Shown: positions 37,152 through 46,717, counted from the first letter of the stretch. The stretch is DNA of 64,000 nucleotides from Calothrix sp. 336/3 (GCF_000734895.2 NZ_CP011382.1:4876700-4940699); one strand, 5' to 3'. Notes: a model not told the origin generated them from the letters alone. Numbers and translations: made by a program.

Positions 37152-37304
37152 TTAGGCTTCTTTTGCCACCGACTGAAAATCCAGAATTTTGGAATATAGA
37201 CTGTCCACAGATTCTTGTGCGAAAATTTCGTCCTTCAGTTTAAGGTAGTCACCTCCCCTGAGATTACAGGTTGCCCAAAATCGAGCGACCTCAAATGTCT
37301 CCAT
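37152..37304 (-). CDS. unidentified 50-codon open frame, possible gene remnant
   Basis: An ATG at 37304 opens 50 codons (METFEVARFWATCNLRGG at the start, ending FQSVAKEA). The residue composition is protein-like, and the frame is open upstream for eight more codons (KVLLAH). I do not recognise it. It lies directly downstream of the decayed PIN-toxin gene on the same strand, separated by a perfect palindrome, and may be the 3' remainder of another broken gene. Confidence 0.35.
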   Translation of the reverse strand: METFEVARFWATCNLRGGDYLKLKDEIFAQESVDSLYSKILDFQSVAKEA

Positions 37305-37306
37305 GT

Positions 37307-37328
37307 GGGCTAAAAGAACTTTTAGCCC
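37307..37328. terminator. perfect 22-base palindrome
   Basis: GGGCTAAAAG-AA-CTTTTAGCCC forms a perfect 10-base stem between the PIN pseudogene and the small frame at 37152-37304. It could be a transcript-end hairpin or a trace of a mobile repeat. Confidence 0.45.
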
Positions 37329-37347
37329 TTACTGTAAAATTGATTCT

Positions 37348-37820
37348 TCACTCTTCATCTGAATCATTGTTGCTAATCTCCAAAACGAAATCGACCAGAT
37401 GTAGTGACTTTCATTGCCAAGCTTGAACATCGATGTAATGATCCGTTTGTCGCAAGTCATGAAGTAGTCGTTATTGCTTGCTTCAGCAAAAGCAACGTGT
37501 AATATATCAATCGCTTTCACTCTAATTGCTGATCTCACTACCTAATCGCTTCATCAATCTCCCGTCGCGATCGCGCCATTTGAAGATATTGACTCATCGC
37601 TTCTCGCTTCACTGAATCAGAATTGCGGCTATTTTCATACTCCAGTACAGAGGAGCCAATCAGTTCGATGCCTTGTACCCTAATTGTTTGGAAGATAACT
37701 ATAACTGCTTACGTCTCCAAAAAATTTTGGATTGTGTTTGTTCATCCAAAGGACGATTATAAGCGCTAGTATCTAAATATACTTTCTTCCTGAGAACGAA
37801 ACTTTCAGGAGTGGTGACAT
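37348..37820 (-). pseudogene. decayed PIN-domain (VapC-like) toxin gene
   Basis: Pieces of a PIN-domain protein can be read in order across three frames. The N-terminal KVYLDTSAYNRPLDEQTQ (acidic metal site) is at about 37730-37785. ELIGSSVLEYENSRNSDSV and REAMSQYLQMARSRREIDEA follow at about 37555-37660. KAIDILHVAFAEASNNDYF with MTCDKRI lies at about 37455-37515, and the tail VDFVLEISNNDSDEE ends at 37348. Frameshifts and in-frame stops separate them, so no full product can be made. A strong AAGGAGATAG ribosome-binding site precedes ATG 37820, now out of frame. No antitoxin gene is recognisable. Confidence 0.8.
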
Positions 37821-37890
37821 TCTATCTCCTTGAAAACGTAAATAAAGGTAGAAGCAATTGCTGAATTTGGGGTATCTTGTGGAAAATTTG

Positions 37891-38454
37891 ATGAAATATA
37901 TTAATCGCCATCGTCAACGAATTGAACTCATTATTGAGCTTATTTTTTTAACAGCCTTATTTATATTGGGAATCTTTCTGGATTATATCGCAGCAGCTTC
38001 CTTGTTCTGGCAATTTTATCTGTTTATGGCTGTTCTAGCATTACTTTTACTTTTGCCAGTATACTTAGTATCTCGGCGCAAACAAGAATTGTGGCTTTTT
38101 CTTGGTTTCAATATCAGTCTCTTAGCTCTGCAATTTGTGACTATCAACCCTCGAAAACCCTTCGTCAAGTTCTATTTAGATATTAAAAACGATATGACAA
38201 TTGAAGATGTACAAAGCTTATTTAATCAACGTTTTCCTAAAGGAGGAAGATTTCCTCAACCGGAATGGACAATAAGAGATGAAACTACTGCTGATGCTGA
38301 AAATCACCAACTTAACGGGAGGACGTTTATAGCTAAACCTAATCAGAATCTACAGTACATTCTTGACCCTAATGATGGTCGTTATAATGCAGAATGGGTG
38401 ATTGTCTATCTTAAAGATGGCAAGGTGGTAGGAACTAATTACTCGCCAGATTGA
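37891..38454 (+). CDS. membrane protein of unknown function
   Basis: From ATG 37891 the protein has about 187 residues; an in-frame TTG at 37858 would add eleven. Three hydrophobic segments (about 12-32, 38-58 and 66-85) are followed by a soluble domain of about 100 residues with NDMTIEDVQSLFNQRFPKGG and a C-terminal strand pair (EWVIVYLKDGKVVGTNYSPD). The soluble part has the look of a small outward-facing or cytoplasmic beta domain. No family is recognised. It is next to the toxin remnant but on the opposite strand. Confidence 0.7.
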   Translation: MKYINRHRQRIELIIELIFLTALFILGIFLDYIAAASLFWQFYLFMAVLALLLLLPVYLVSRRKQELWLFLGFNISLLALQFVTINPRKPFVKFYLDIKNDMTIEDVQSLFNQRFPKGGRFPQPEWTIRDETTADAENHQLNGRTFIAKPNQNLQYILDPNDGRYNAEWVIVYLKDGKVVGTNYSPD

Positions 38455-38734
38455 TGGGTGGGAAAAAGCGCAAACCTTTGAGAGTTAGAGGTTAAACCAA
38501 TGAGACGAATTGCAATCGCCCAAAATACCATCCAAATCCTTCCATAATGTCTGTTTTTATCCTTGCTAGCCTTTTGCTTCTAAGTAATTTCCGTTTATGA
38601 CATTTGGGGTTGGGGAAGGTGGGTTCAAAGGAACTGGATTTTATCTCAACCTGTTTAACCGTTTAACCTGAACTCAGGGTAGATTAATATTTAGTGGTTA
38701 ATCAGCATTTATTACTTACCACTTCAGGCTGAAT

Positions 38735-39034
38735 ATGAGATATTGGCATTTTTGGTTTAACACTCTGGTTTTATCAAGTCAGTACAACCCACCCCGATTT
38801 GTTGAACTGTTGATGTTAATGTTGGCGATCGCCATGTTGGTTGTTGCTACCATCTACCCTGGAGACACACCATTTTTAATTCTGGCTTTAAGTTTGGTTG
38901 TCGGAGCATCCTTTTCTATCCTTGTCAGGGAGGCGATCGCTCCCTCACCCCAAACGCGCATCACTCAAATAACTGCTTTATTTTTACTCATCATCAGCAT
39001 CTACGGTTTCGCCGATTTAATCAAAACCCTGTGA
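38735..39034 (+). CDS. small three-helix membrane protein, conserved-type hypothetical
   Basis: 99 residues with three predicted membrane helices (about 24-42, 46-65 and 77-97) linked by very short loops; the loop VREAIAPSPQTR carries the only charged patch. The ATG at 38735 is the first in frame. No catalytic motif is visible and no family is recognised. It is convergent with the nucleotidyltransferase gene, the two stops lying 18 bases apart. Confidence 0.65.
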   Translation: MRYWHFWFNTLVLSSQYNPPRFVELLMLMLAIAMLVVATIYPGDTPFLILALSLVVGASFSILVREAIAPSPQTRITQITALFLLIISIYGFADLIKTL

Positions 39035-39052
39035 AATATCCACATAATCCCC

Positions 39053-40144
39053 CTAATTCCACCCTCGCATTTCCACCAACTCAATACATAAATCATTAAT
39101 CCGAGCTAAATCTGGCTTCTCTGGTAAGGTTGAATTCCTATATACCTGCTCCATTTCCTGCATCAAATTCTCTGCCATTGCCATCACTTCCTCATAGGAA
39201 TATTCACCCCGAAGAATTGCCCGCAAATCATCCGCGTCTCCTGCAACCCTTCTATCAACAATTAGCTCTCCAGTCTGCAAAATTTCCACGCCACTGCGTA
39301 ATAAACGAATGCAGTGCATCCCATGCTTTAAGTCAAACCCTGACTTTCTTTCCATTTCCGCTCTGACTGGATTACGATTTTCCTGCCAAGCAACAAATGC
39401 TTTCCACTCTCGCAATGCACCTTGGTAACTTTGACTTTTTTGCAGCAAGCGGATAAAGTCTTTGCGTCCATGGGTAAGTTGTTGTGTGTACTCCAGAGTG
39501 TTGTCAGGTAAAGTATACTGCTTCAAAATTCCTTTAAAATCAATATCTCCAGTTAATAACTGGTACAGTTTTTCTTCTTCTGCTAAAAATTCAATTTTGC
39601 CGCGAATTAAGTTATATAAATACTCCAAAAAAGCATTTAATTCTTCTTTACTTAAAACTGTTTCTTCCCCAATCCCAAAATCCGAGGGTAATGGCTTTTT
39701 CTCAGGAGGATGCAATAACCACTTGCGATGGGTTTCCATTTTCTTAATTTGAGCAAAAGCATAACCCGAATAGGTATGCTTAACTTTTTTACTAAAAAAT
39801 AATTGCCTCTGCTCAATTAAATATTTCCCTTCTGCCGTCAAAACTGGATAATTCCCCAACCAAAGCAGTTCTAAAACGTTAGGATTTGCTCCAGATAGCA
39901 AGTGAATAATTTTTTTTAATTCGTAAATTACCGTATCTTTATTCCCATCCAAAAACTGAAAGATTCCTGGTTCATCCCAACCACTGTCTTTCTGCTCAAT
40001 ATTATCAAAACCTAAATAATATTCTTTCGGCGCAATAAAAATACCTCGATAATCATAATCAGATTCGGGACGGTTTAAACCGTAACCATGACTACCAGCT
40101 AAACCAATTAAAATACTTCTGCTCTCAACTAAAATTCTTTTCAT
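39053..40144 (-). CDS. YcgL-type predicted nucleotidyltransferase (DNA polymerase beta superfamily)
   Basis: The 363-residue protein begins with the pol-beta-type nucleotidyltransferase signature LAGSHGYGLNRPESDYDYRG (residues 14-33), containing the G-S motif and the D-x-D metal ligands. Residues 60-120 complete the small catalytic fold; the rest is helical (FSKKVKHTYSGYAFAQIKKM and further). This matches the predicted nucleotidyltransferase group that includes Bacillus YcgL. Members transfer a nucleotide to an unknown target; some relatives act on RNA or proteins. No partner HEPN gene is adjacent. Confidence 0.85.
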   Translation of the reverse strand: MKRILVESRSILIGLAGSHGYGLNRPESDYDYRGIFIAPKEYYLGFDNIEQKDSGWDEPGIFQFLDGNKDTVIYELKKIIHLLSGANPNVLELLWLGNYPVLTAEGKYLIEQRQLFFSKKVKHTYSGYAFAQIKKMETHRKWLLHPPEKKPLPSDFGIGEETVLSKEELNAFLEYLYNLIRGKIEFLAEEEKLYQLLTGDIDFKGILKQYTLPDNTLEYTQQLTHGRKDFIRLLQKSQSYQGALREWKAFVAWQENRNPVRAEMERKSGFDLKHGMHCIRLLRSGVEILQTGELIVDRRVAGDADDLRAILRGEYSYEEVMAMAENLMQEMEQVYRNSTLPEKPDLARINDLCIELVEMRGWN

Positions 40145-40375
40145 TCAGTCACAATATTTCTTCCCAAAAATAAAAGTATCTACCAGGAGTTTGACGGATG
40201 AACAATTAGGAATTCTCCTAATTACCTATTATTCTCCACTTCTTCCATGGGCTGTAATTATATAAATAATTGTAAAAAAAATATCTCAAAAAATAAGTTT
40301 TCTCAGCAGTTTTTCATGAATGATTGCCATACTTGAGGGGTCAACACCCTCTAGACCAAGTACCTAAATTCTGCT

Positions 40376-40582
40376 ATGTCAATTATAGGTTCTCCAGTTT
40401 CAACCTGCCGTTTCTGTCGCTACTATACCCCCCTAGGGCAGCGTGGCGGTAACTGTCAATTATTAAGTGCTAATGTCAATTCTAGATGGAAAGCCTGCGC
40501 TTTTTCTGAGCCGCATTTTATCCCTTCTTGTACAAATACGGGAAATCTTCGTCGTTTTGAACCCGCAATTACCAGTATTTGA
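40376..40582 (+). CDS. small Cys-rich conserved cyanobacterial protein
   Basis: 68 residues with the cysteine pattern STCRFCRYYTPLGQRGGNC followed by WKACAFSEPHF and a further Cys. This could bind zinc or an Fe-S cluster. I associate the layout with small proteins present in most cyanobacteria, of unknown function. It starts at ATG 40376 and is convergent with atpC, with a strong terminator hairpin between. Confidence 0.7.
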   Translation: MSIIGSPVSTCRFCRYYTPLGQRGGNCQLLSANVNSRWKACAFSEPHFIPSCTNTGNLRRFEPAITSI

Positions 40583-40643
40583 ACAATAAGCTCAAGAAGT
40601 GAAAATTCTTTCCATCGGCAAATTATTTAATATATTTTTTTTC

Positions 40644-40680
40644 AAAAACCCGGTTTGAGAAAAGAACCGGGCTTTTATTT
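40644..40680. terminator. bidirectional intrinsic terminator between convergent genes
   Basis: AAACCCGGTTT-GAGAAAA-GAACCGGGCTTTT forms a strong stem with a T-run on each strand. It serves the small Cys-rich gene (plus) and atpC (minus, whose stop codon lies at the end of the hairpin). The sequence resembles the hairpin at 2319-2358. Confidence 0.85.
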
Positions 40681-41092
40681 ATACCATACCGCCAGCAGCT
40701 TGAAAACGAGCGCGGGCACGCTTAAATGCTTGGGTCGCTTGAATTTGAGCCTGTCTGTCCCCAGGGGCTACCTGGTTGAGCTTGGTTTGAGCTTGGTTGA
40801 ACTCAGTGCGAGCTTCTTCGAGATTGATAGAGTCACCTCTTTCAGCCGCATTCACGAGAATTGTGACTTCATTCTCTTCAACTTCCGCAAAACCACCCAT
40901 GAGGGCGATCGCCACCCACTTTTCATTTTTACCTGCACGCACGCGCATCACGCCTGCATCCAAGGCGCTCAATAGGGGAGCGTGACCAGTTAAGATACCC
41001 AGTTGACCGGTCGTGCTAGGCAGAACGACTTCCTCAGCTGCGGCATCCCAGATGGTTTTACCTGGAGAAATTACACGAACGGTTAAAGTCAT
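40679..41092 (-). CDS. atpC: ATP synthase F1 epsilon subunit
   Basis: 137 residues, normal length. The N-terminal beta-sandwich includes DAAAEEVVLPSTTGQLGILT and GHAPLLSALDAGVMRV, the family signature. The C-terminal helical hairpin holds ARTEFNQAQTKLNQV. The subunit couples the rotor to F1 and inhibits ATP hydrolysis. It lies 128 bases downstream of the beta-subunit gene, the two-gene arrangement usual in cyanobacteria, where the pair is separate from the main atp operon. It is also called atpE in cyanobacterial and plastid nomenclature. Confidence 0.97.
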   Translation of the reverse strand: MTLTVRVISPGKTIWDAAAEEVVLPSTTGQLGILTGHAPLLSALDAGVMRVRAGKNEKWVAIALMGGFAEVEENEVTILVNAAERGDSINLEEARTEFNQAQTKLNQVAPGDRQAQIQATQAFKRARARFQAAGGMV

Positions 41093-41220
41093 AACTTTTT
41101 CTTAGGAGTCAACAGTTAAGAGTGGGGAGTCAGATAGAGTTGCAATTCATATTCTTTGACTCACTACTCAGATGAAATTGAGTGCCAAGTCACTTCTCAG
41201 TTCTCAGCACTCAACACTAA

Positions 41221-42669
41221 TTAGCCTTTGAGTTTTTCTGCTTTGGCGATCGCTTCGTTAATATCACCAACCATGTAGAATGCCTGTTCTGGCAATTCAT
41301 CCAATTCACCACCAAGAATCATCTTGAAGCCTTTGATGGTATCTTCCAATTTGACGTATTTACCAGGAGAACCGGTGAATACTTCTGCCACGAAGAACGG
41401 TTGAGACAAGAAACGCTCAATTTTCCGCGCCCGTGCTACTGTCAGACGGTCATCTTCAGACAACTCATCCAAACCGAGAATCGCAATAATATCTTGCAGT
41501 TCTTTGTAACGCTGTAGGGTTGCTTGTACTGCCCGTGCTGTATCGTAGTGAGCATCACCCACAATATTCGGTTGCAACATGGTAGAAGTTGAACCGAGGG
41601 GATCCACAGCCGGATAAATACCCTTCGCAGCCAAACCACGAGATAGTACAGTAGTACCATCCAAGTGAGCAAAGGTGGTAGCAGGTGCGGGGTCGGTTAA
41701 GTCATCCGCAGGTACGTATACAGCTTGAATGGAGGTAATGGAACCTTCATTAGTAGAAGTGATTCGCTCTTGCAACTCACCCACGTCAGTACCCAAAGTG
41801 GGCTGATAACCTACCGCAGAGGGCATCCGACCTAATAACGCTGATACTTCCGAACCTGCTTGTACAAATCGGAAGATATTGTCAATAAATAACAGTACGT
41901 CCTGCTTGTTGACATCGCGGAAGTACTCAGCCATGGTCAAGCCAGACAAACCAACCCGCATTCTTGCACCGGGTGGCTCGTTCATCTGACCGTATACCAG
42001 AGCAATCTTGGACTCATTGAGGTTGTCTTTGTTGATAACCCCAGATTCAATCATTTCGTTGTAGAGGTCATTCCCTTCACGGGTACGCTCACCTACACCA
42101 GCGAATACAGACACACCACCGTGTTCTGTTGCGATGTTGTTAATCAACTCCATCATAATAACGGTCTTGCCTACGCCGGCACCGCCGAACAGACCAATCT
42201 TACCGCCACGACGGTAAGGAGTTAGCAAGTCCACAACCTTGATTCCAGTCTCGAATACCGAGGGTTTGGTTTCTAGTTCTGTGAGTTTTGGCGCAGCACG
42301 GTGAATCGGCGAAGTTTCGCTGTTGTTAACCGGACCTCTGTTGTCTACGGGTTCACCCAAGACGTTAAAAATTCGTCCTAGAGTCGCCTTACCAACGGGT
42401 ACACTGATGGGAGCGCCAGTATCAACAGCTTCCATCCCACGGACTAAGCCATCGGTTGTACTCATTGATACTGCACGTACTTGGTTATCACCCAGCAGTT
42501 GCTGCACTTCGCAGGTAACTGAGACTTTTTGTCCGGCTTGGTTAGAGCCTGTGACGGTCAAAGCGTTGTAGATTTGTGGCATTTTACCGCCAGGGAATTT
42601 AACGTCTACAACCGGACCAATGATTTGAGTAATGTAGCCTATGTTTGTTTTTTCTGCGGTGGTGACCAT
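41221..42669 (-). CDS. atpD: ATP synthase F1 beta subunit
   Basis: The 482-residue catalytic subunit makes ATP at the thylakoid and plasma membrane F1Fo complex. It has Walker A GLFGGAGVGKTVIMMEL (about 160-176), Walker B region VLLFIDNIFRF, ALLGRMPSAVGYQPTL, and DELSEDDRL (the DELSEED lever) near 395. The length is normal. The ATG at 42669 starts MVTTAEKTNIGYITQIIGPV, the usual cyanobacterial N-terminus. It is followed by atpC; the spacer 41101-41220 holds degenerate AGTCA/CTCAGCACTCA repeats. It is often called atpB in cyanobacteria. Confidence 0.98.
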   Translation of the reverse strand: MVTTAEKTNIGYITQIIGPVVDVKFPGGKMPQIYNALTVTGSNQAGQKVSVTCEVQQLLGDNQVRAVSMSTTDGLVRGMEAVDTGAPISVPVGKATLGRIFNVLGEPVDNRGPVNNSETSPIHRAAPKLTELETKPSVFETGIKVVDLLTPYRRGGKIGLFGGAGVGKTVIMMELINNIATEHGGVSVFAGVGERTREGNDLYNEMIESGVINKDNLNESKIALVYGQMNEPPGARMRVGLSGLTMAEYFRDVNKQDVLLFIDNIFRFVQAGSEVSALLGRMPSAVGYQPTLGTDVGELQERITSTNEGSITSIQAVYVPADDLTDPAPATTFAHLDGTTVLSRGLAAKGIYPAVDPLGSTSTMLQPNIVGDAHYDTARAVQATLQRYKELQDIIAILGLDELSEDDRLTVARARKIERFLSQPFFVAEVFTGSPGKYVKLEDTIKGFKMILGGELDELPEQAFYMVGDINEAIAKAEKLKG

Positions 42670-42826
42670 GCTGGGACCTATTGATTGAAGCTATATTTCA
42701 GATAGGGTCGTAAGAGACATAAGTTTAAGCAATGTCACTTTTCAGATTAGCACTGAACGACCCCTCTCTTCGTCATAATATTGATTATGAAGACTAATGC
42801 TGGGGGATCAAGAGTAGGATACACTT

Positions 42827-43142
42827 TTATGGCACTTCTAGGGGAATTGTTGCCAGTTTTTTTTTGATTTTCCTATTCTCAAGCCATAGGAGCAGAACCT
42901 GGGAAGCACACAAAAACGCAGCCAGAAACGATATCCAGGGGAGTAGAGAATCGGCTTTTACCCCATTTTGCTTCTTGGAGAAGGGATGATTTCTGTGACT
43001 GTGTAGAGAGCCAAGCATTAAGGTTAAGCCTTGTATGGTGTTCTCCCATCTGTTGTACTTTGCCAGAAAAGCTATATCGCTGACCACTAAGCATTAACTC
43101 TTGGGGAAATAAGTAATTGAGATGGTGAAGAGAGGCAGTCAT
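42827..43142 (-). other. possible frameshifted small membrane-protein gene
   Basis: Two overlapping minus-strand frames look complementary. One opens at ATG 43142 with a soluble-looking MTASLHHLNYLFPQEL and GQRYSFSGKVQQM. The other ends at 42827 with a good membrane helix (LPWISFLAAFLCASQVLLLW) and a basic tail (LENRKIKKKL). A single frameshift between them would give one small membrane protein of about 100 residues. I do not recognise it; it may be chance. Confidence 0.3.
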
Positions 43143-43950
43143 TCAGCCTGAGAGCTGAATAATTCTAGGGTAGCAAAAAAAAAGCTGCGCCTGCTTTGCC
43201 AGACACAGCAATTAACCTAAACCAAACGGAGAGAAAACTAGAATTTTTTTGTAACAAAGGTATATTTCTGTTGCGGCTGGAGAAAATGTATCAAATACAA
43301 TATTTTCTTTTAGCTAATTCACAAATTTCAGAAGATATCTCTTGTTGAATGTGATTCTTTTTTTCTTGCCGATATACTTAAGTAGTTTAGCTGCGATTCA
43401 TGGCTATTCGCCAGGGTTTATACTGATATTTACATAATGATTAAATATCCACTGACCCATCAGAAATGCCCATAAATACTCAAATGCATATAGCTGATGA
43501 GTTTCAAGGATATTTTTGCTGTATAGAGAGAATAAAATTTTATAAACTTACCAAAATACTTTAATTTCTACTTATATAACTTCATCATTTCTTGTGGAAA
43601 TATATCTCTAGAATTTACTAATTTGTTAGAAAGTCATGTTAAAAAAATTGCTTTCCCTACAACTAGCAGAGAAAGCAGAACCATGCCATTTCACTTTGCA
43701 TATTAGATTCACGGGCAAAATAGATGATTCCGCAAAGGGTATCACGGGTTTAAGATGGATGTAAGCGTCATACCATTGAAGATGGGTTAAATCCAGATTT
43801 TGTAAGGATTTGCTTTTGATGTCGCTCTTCCAGTGAATTTGGCAGAAAAAGCCTGCATTGGTAGCATTTACAAAGCTGAAGAGAGCTTTCCCATCTTGCT
43901 CTCCTGGCTTTTGTCAGAATCTTGTGTTCCTCCATTTTTAGCATTTGCCC
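43143..43950. other. 800-base region with no gene seen
   Basis: This A/T-rich stretch lies before the SirB1-type gene. It contains only short frames with no motifs, no tRNA and no clear tandem repeat. The promoter of the downstream gene is presumably here but is not identifiable by eye. Confidence 0.45.
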
Positions 43951-44775
43951 ATGAATACATCATCAGCACGACAGTATTTTTCCCAAGAGATTAACCAACC
44001 TGATGAATATATTGACTTGGCAAGGGCAGCTTTATATATTGCTCAAGAAGAGTATCCGGGTTTGGATTTGGAAGAATATTTGAATGCTTTGGATACTATG
44101 GCAATGGAGGTTGAGGAGCGTTTACCAAGGGAACGGTATCCTCTGCGAGTAATTCAAACACTAAATAAGTATTTATACGAGGAATTAAGTTTTTCTGGCA
44201 ATAAAGATAACTATTATGACCCACGTAATAGTTTTCTCAATCAGGTAATTGAGCGTCGTTTAGGGATTCCGATTTCTTTGGCGCTTGTGTATCTAGAATT
44301 AGCTCGTCGGATAGATTTTCCGATGGTGGGAATAGGGATGCCGGGGCATTTTTTAATCCGTCCAGATGTTCCAGATATTGAGTTGTTTGTGGATGCGTTT
44401 AATCATGGTGAGGTGATGTTTCCCCAGGATTGTCAGAACCGTTTATCACAAATTTATCAACAACCTGTAACCTTGCAACCAGAATATTTAGCATCTGTGA
44501 GTAATCGTCAGTTTTTAGGACGAATGTTAACGAATTTAAAATATATTTATTTGAATCAAAAACAGTTAGAGAAGTCTTTAGATGCGGTAGAACGGATTTT
44601 AATTTTGTTTCCTGATATACCTTTAGAAGTGCGCGATCGCGGTTTATTGAATTACCAACTAGGTAGATTTTCCTTGGCTGCCAATGATATAGAAACCTAT
44701 CTTACCCAACTTCCCCATGCTCAGGATGCTCCGGTGCTCAGAAGGTTACTTAGCCAATTAGGTAGGAAGCAGTAG
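43951..44775 (+). CDS. SirB1-family protein (transglutaminase-like plus TPR)
   Basis: About 274 residues from ATG 43951; a TTG two codons upstream is also in frame. The N-terminal and middle parts match the SirB1/transglutaminase-like fold: YDPRNSFLNQVIERRLGIPI, ISLALVYLELARRI, and MPGHFLIRPDVPDIELFVDAF, which holds the His and Asp-type positions. The usual catalytic Cys position appears to be occupied by Ser/Leu, as in most SirB1 proteins. The C-terminus has TPR-like repeats (KSLDAVERILILFPDIPLEV). Function is unknown across the family. It lies 71 bases upstream of the histidine kinase gene. Confidence 0.88.
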   Translation: MNTSSARQYFSQEINQPDEYIDLARAALYIAQEEYPGLDLEEYLNALDTMAMEVEERLPRERYPLRVIQTLNKYLYEELSFSGNKDNYYDPRNSFLNQVIERRLGIPISLALVYLELARRIDFPMVGIGMPGHFLIRPDVPDIELFVDAFNHGEVMFPQDCQNRLSQIYQQPVTLQPEYLASVSNRQFLGRMLTNLKYIYLNQKQLEKSLDAVERILILFPDIPLEVRDRGLLNYQLGRFSLAANDIETYLTQLPHAQDAPVLRRLLSQLGRKQ

Positions 44776-44846
44776 GGAAAAAGGGTTTTGCAAAAGGTAG
44801 GGAAACTTAGTCTACAAATATCAAACTTCTGAATCTAAAATCTGCC

Positions 44847-46010
44847 ATGCGATCGCCATCATTACGTTTTTTGATATACCTAGAGTGGCTACTCTTGGCA
44901 ATTGTTGCGGTAAGTGAGATTCCTCAGTGGCAAATTCCCCAATTACCTCGTCTTCCCCTACTGAATCTTATTGCTTTAGGATTATTTACCTTACTGGGAT
45001 TGCGATTACCAGCCCGTTCTTTTAGTAAATTACTATACACTATTCTCGAAATTGCTCTGATTCACTTGGTTGCCTATGTGGGAGGTATACGACTTTTTCA
45101 ATTACTCTATATAGTTTTTGTGATTCGTAATTGCCTGCTATTCTCAGGATACCGCCGCTCAGGATTTACTTTGTTAGTTTTTATCCTGTGTATTCTGACT
45201 CAATGGCATCGGTTTCAATATTTTGATGTGCCCATCAACCCGATCATTGCTCAAAGATGGAGCATAATTGTTGTGAGTATTGGCGTTCTTGTGGGGCTAG
45301 TGATGTTATTTTTACAACTCCTAGTTAATGCTCTACTCCAGCTTGCCACTGCTAACGATAGACTGCGACAATATGCTTTAAAAATTGAAGATATCGCCAC
45401 ATTACAAGAGCGTAACCGGATTGCTCGTGATATTCACGACTCCCTAGGACATTCTCTGACTGTATTAAATTTACATTTGGAAGCCGCAATCAGATTACTA
45501 CCCACCGCACCGGAAGAAACCCAGGAATTGCTACAAGAAGCGAAGCAAGTTGGGAGTCATGCACTGCAAGAAGTTCGTCAATCTGTAGCTGCGATGCGCT
45601 CCGATCCTTTACGAGGAAAACAATTCAGTCAGGCGATCGCCAATCTCATCTCTGATTTTCAACGCTCTACAGGTATATCCCCTAACTATAACTATCAAAT
45701 CAACACAGCTATTTCCCAGGATGTCAAAACCGCTATCTATCGCTTAGTGCAAGAGTCATTGACAAATATATCTAAATATGCGTCGGCGACAGAAGTTAAT
45801 ATTTATCTCCAAAGTCATCCCAATCTTCAAGTCACTATTACAGATAACGGTAGCGGATTTGACTCTCGTCTCAACACCACAGGTTTTGGTATTCAGGGAA
45901 TGCGTGAACGAGTTCTAGCCCTCTCTGGTCAATTTATACTAGTATCATCCCCTGGTAAAGGTTGCCAAATTACTGCAATTTTTCCTCTAACGGAAATGGG
46001 GAATAGCTGA
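44847..46010 (+). CDS. NarL-type sensor histidine kinase (HisKA_3) with membrane domain
   Basis: The 387-residue protein has five or six membrane helices in its first 165 residues with short loops, so it likely senses a membrane state or intramembrane signal. A HisKA_3 dimerisation domain follows with the phospho-acceptor in ERNRIARDIHDSLGHSLTVL (near 200). The small HATPase domain has YRLVQESLTNISKYASA, TDNGSGFD and GFGIQGMRERV. This architecture pairs with LuxR-type regulators, and one starts 45 bases downstream. It resembles the DesK/LiaS group in layout. Confidence 0.93.
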   Translation: MRSPSLRFLIYLEWLLLAIVAVSEIPQWQIPQLPRLPLLNLIALGLFTLLGLRLPARSFSKLLYTILEIALIHLVAYVGGIRLFQLLYIVFVIRNCLLFSGYRRSGFTLLVFILCILTQWHRFQYFDVPINPIIAQRWSIIVVSIGVLVGLVMLFLQLLVNALLQLATANDRLRQYALKIEDIATLQERNRIARDIHDSLGHSLTVLNLHLEAAIRLLPTAPEETQELLQEAKQVGSHALQEVRQSVAAMRSDPLRGKQFSQAIANLISDFQRSTGISPNYNYQINTAISQDVKTAIYRLVQESLTNISKYASATEVNIYLQSHPNLQVTITDNGSGFDSRLNTTGFGIQGMRERVLALSGQFILVSSPGKGCQITAIFPLTEMGNS

Positions 46011-46054
46011 CAGCAAATCCATTTTCTCCTTAACCTTTCATCTTTCTAAACATA

Positions 46055-46717
46055 ATGATTCGCATCTTGCTAGTCGATGATCAAAATCTTATTCGTCGGG
46101 GAATGAAAGCATTACTCAAATCTGACGGAGAATTGGCAATAGTTGGAGAAGCAGAAAACGGGAAGGAAGCAATTTCTCTGGTAGAATCTTTGCGACCAGA
46201 TGTTATCTTGATGGATATTCGGATGCCAATAATGGATGGTGTGGCAGCAACCCAGGAAATTTCTCAACGTTTTCCCGAAGCTAAAGTGCTGGTACTGACA
46301 ACTTTTGATGACGAAGAATATGTTACCCAAGCAATGCGAAATGGAGCATCTGGGTATTTATTGAAAGATACACCCTTTGAAGAGTTAACCCAAGCGATTC
46401 GTTTAGTTGATAAAGGTTATACTCAATTAGGTCCAGGAATTGCCAATAAAATCACCTCGAAAATATTTACCTCCGTACCCTCTCCAGATGTGTCCGTAGA
46501 TTTAACACCGAGGGAGAAAGAAATTTTACAAATGATTGCCCAAGGTGCTAGTAATCGGGAAATTGCTCAAGCTTTGTTTATTTCCGAAAAGACAGTCCGT
46601 AACCATGTGACTAATATTTTAAGTCGCTTGGGATTGCGCGATCGCACTCAAGCCGCAATTTATTTTCACTCCCATCTTGAGCATCTTGTTTCCGAAAATC
46701 ACCGAGAAGTTGATTAA
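46055..46717 (+). CDS. NarL/LuxR-family response regulator
   Basis: The 220-residue protein has an N-terminal receiver domain with acidic pocket LLVDDQNLI, phospho-acceptor Asp in DVILMDIRMPIMDG (near 54), Thr/Ser in VLVLTTFDDEEYV and Lys in GYLLKDTPFEEL. The C-terminal LuxR-type HTH holds LTPREKEILQMIAQGASNRE and ISEKTVRNHVTNILSRLGL. It is the cognate partner of the kinase immediately upstream. Targets are unknown. Confidence 0.95.
   Translation: MIRILLVDDQNLIRRGMKALLKSDGELAIVGEAENGKEAISLVESLRPDVILMDIRMPIMDGVAATQEISQRFPEAKVLVLTTFDDEEYVTQAMRNGASGYLLKDTPFEELTQAIRLVDKGYTQLGPGIANKITSKIFTSVPSPDVSVDLTPREKEILQMIAQGASNREIAQALFISEKTVRNHVTNILSRLGLRDRTQAAIYFHSHLEHLVSENHREVD

Noticed and set aside
39053..40144. 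Nucleotidyltransferase as half of a MNT-HEPN toxin-antitoxin pair
   Set aside because: No HEPN gene is adjacent, and the length and C-terminal region fit the YcgL-type group rather than small MNT antitoxins.
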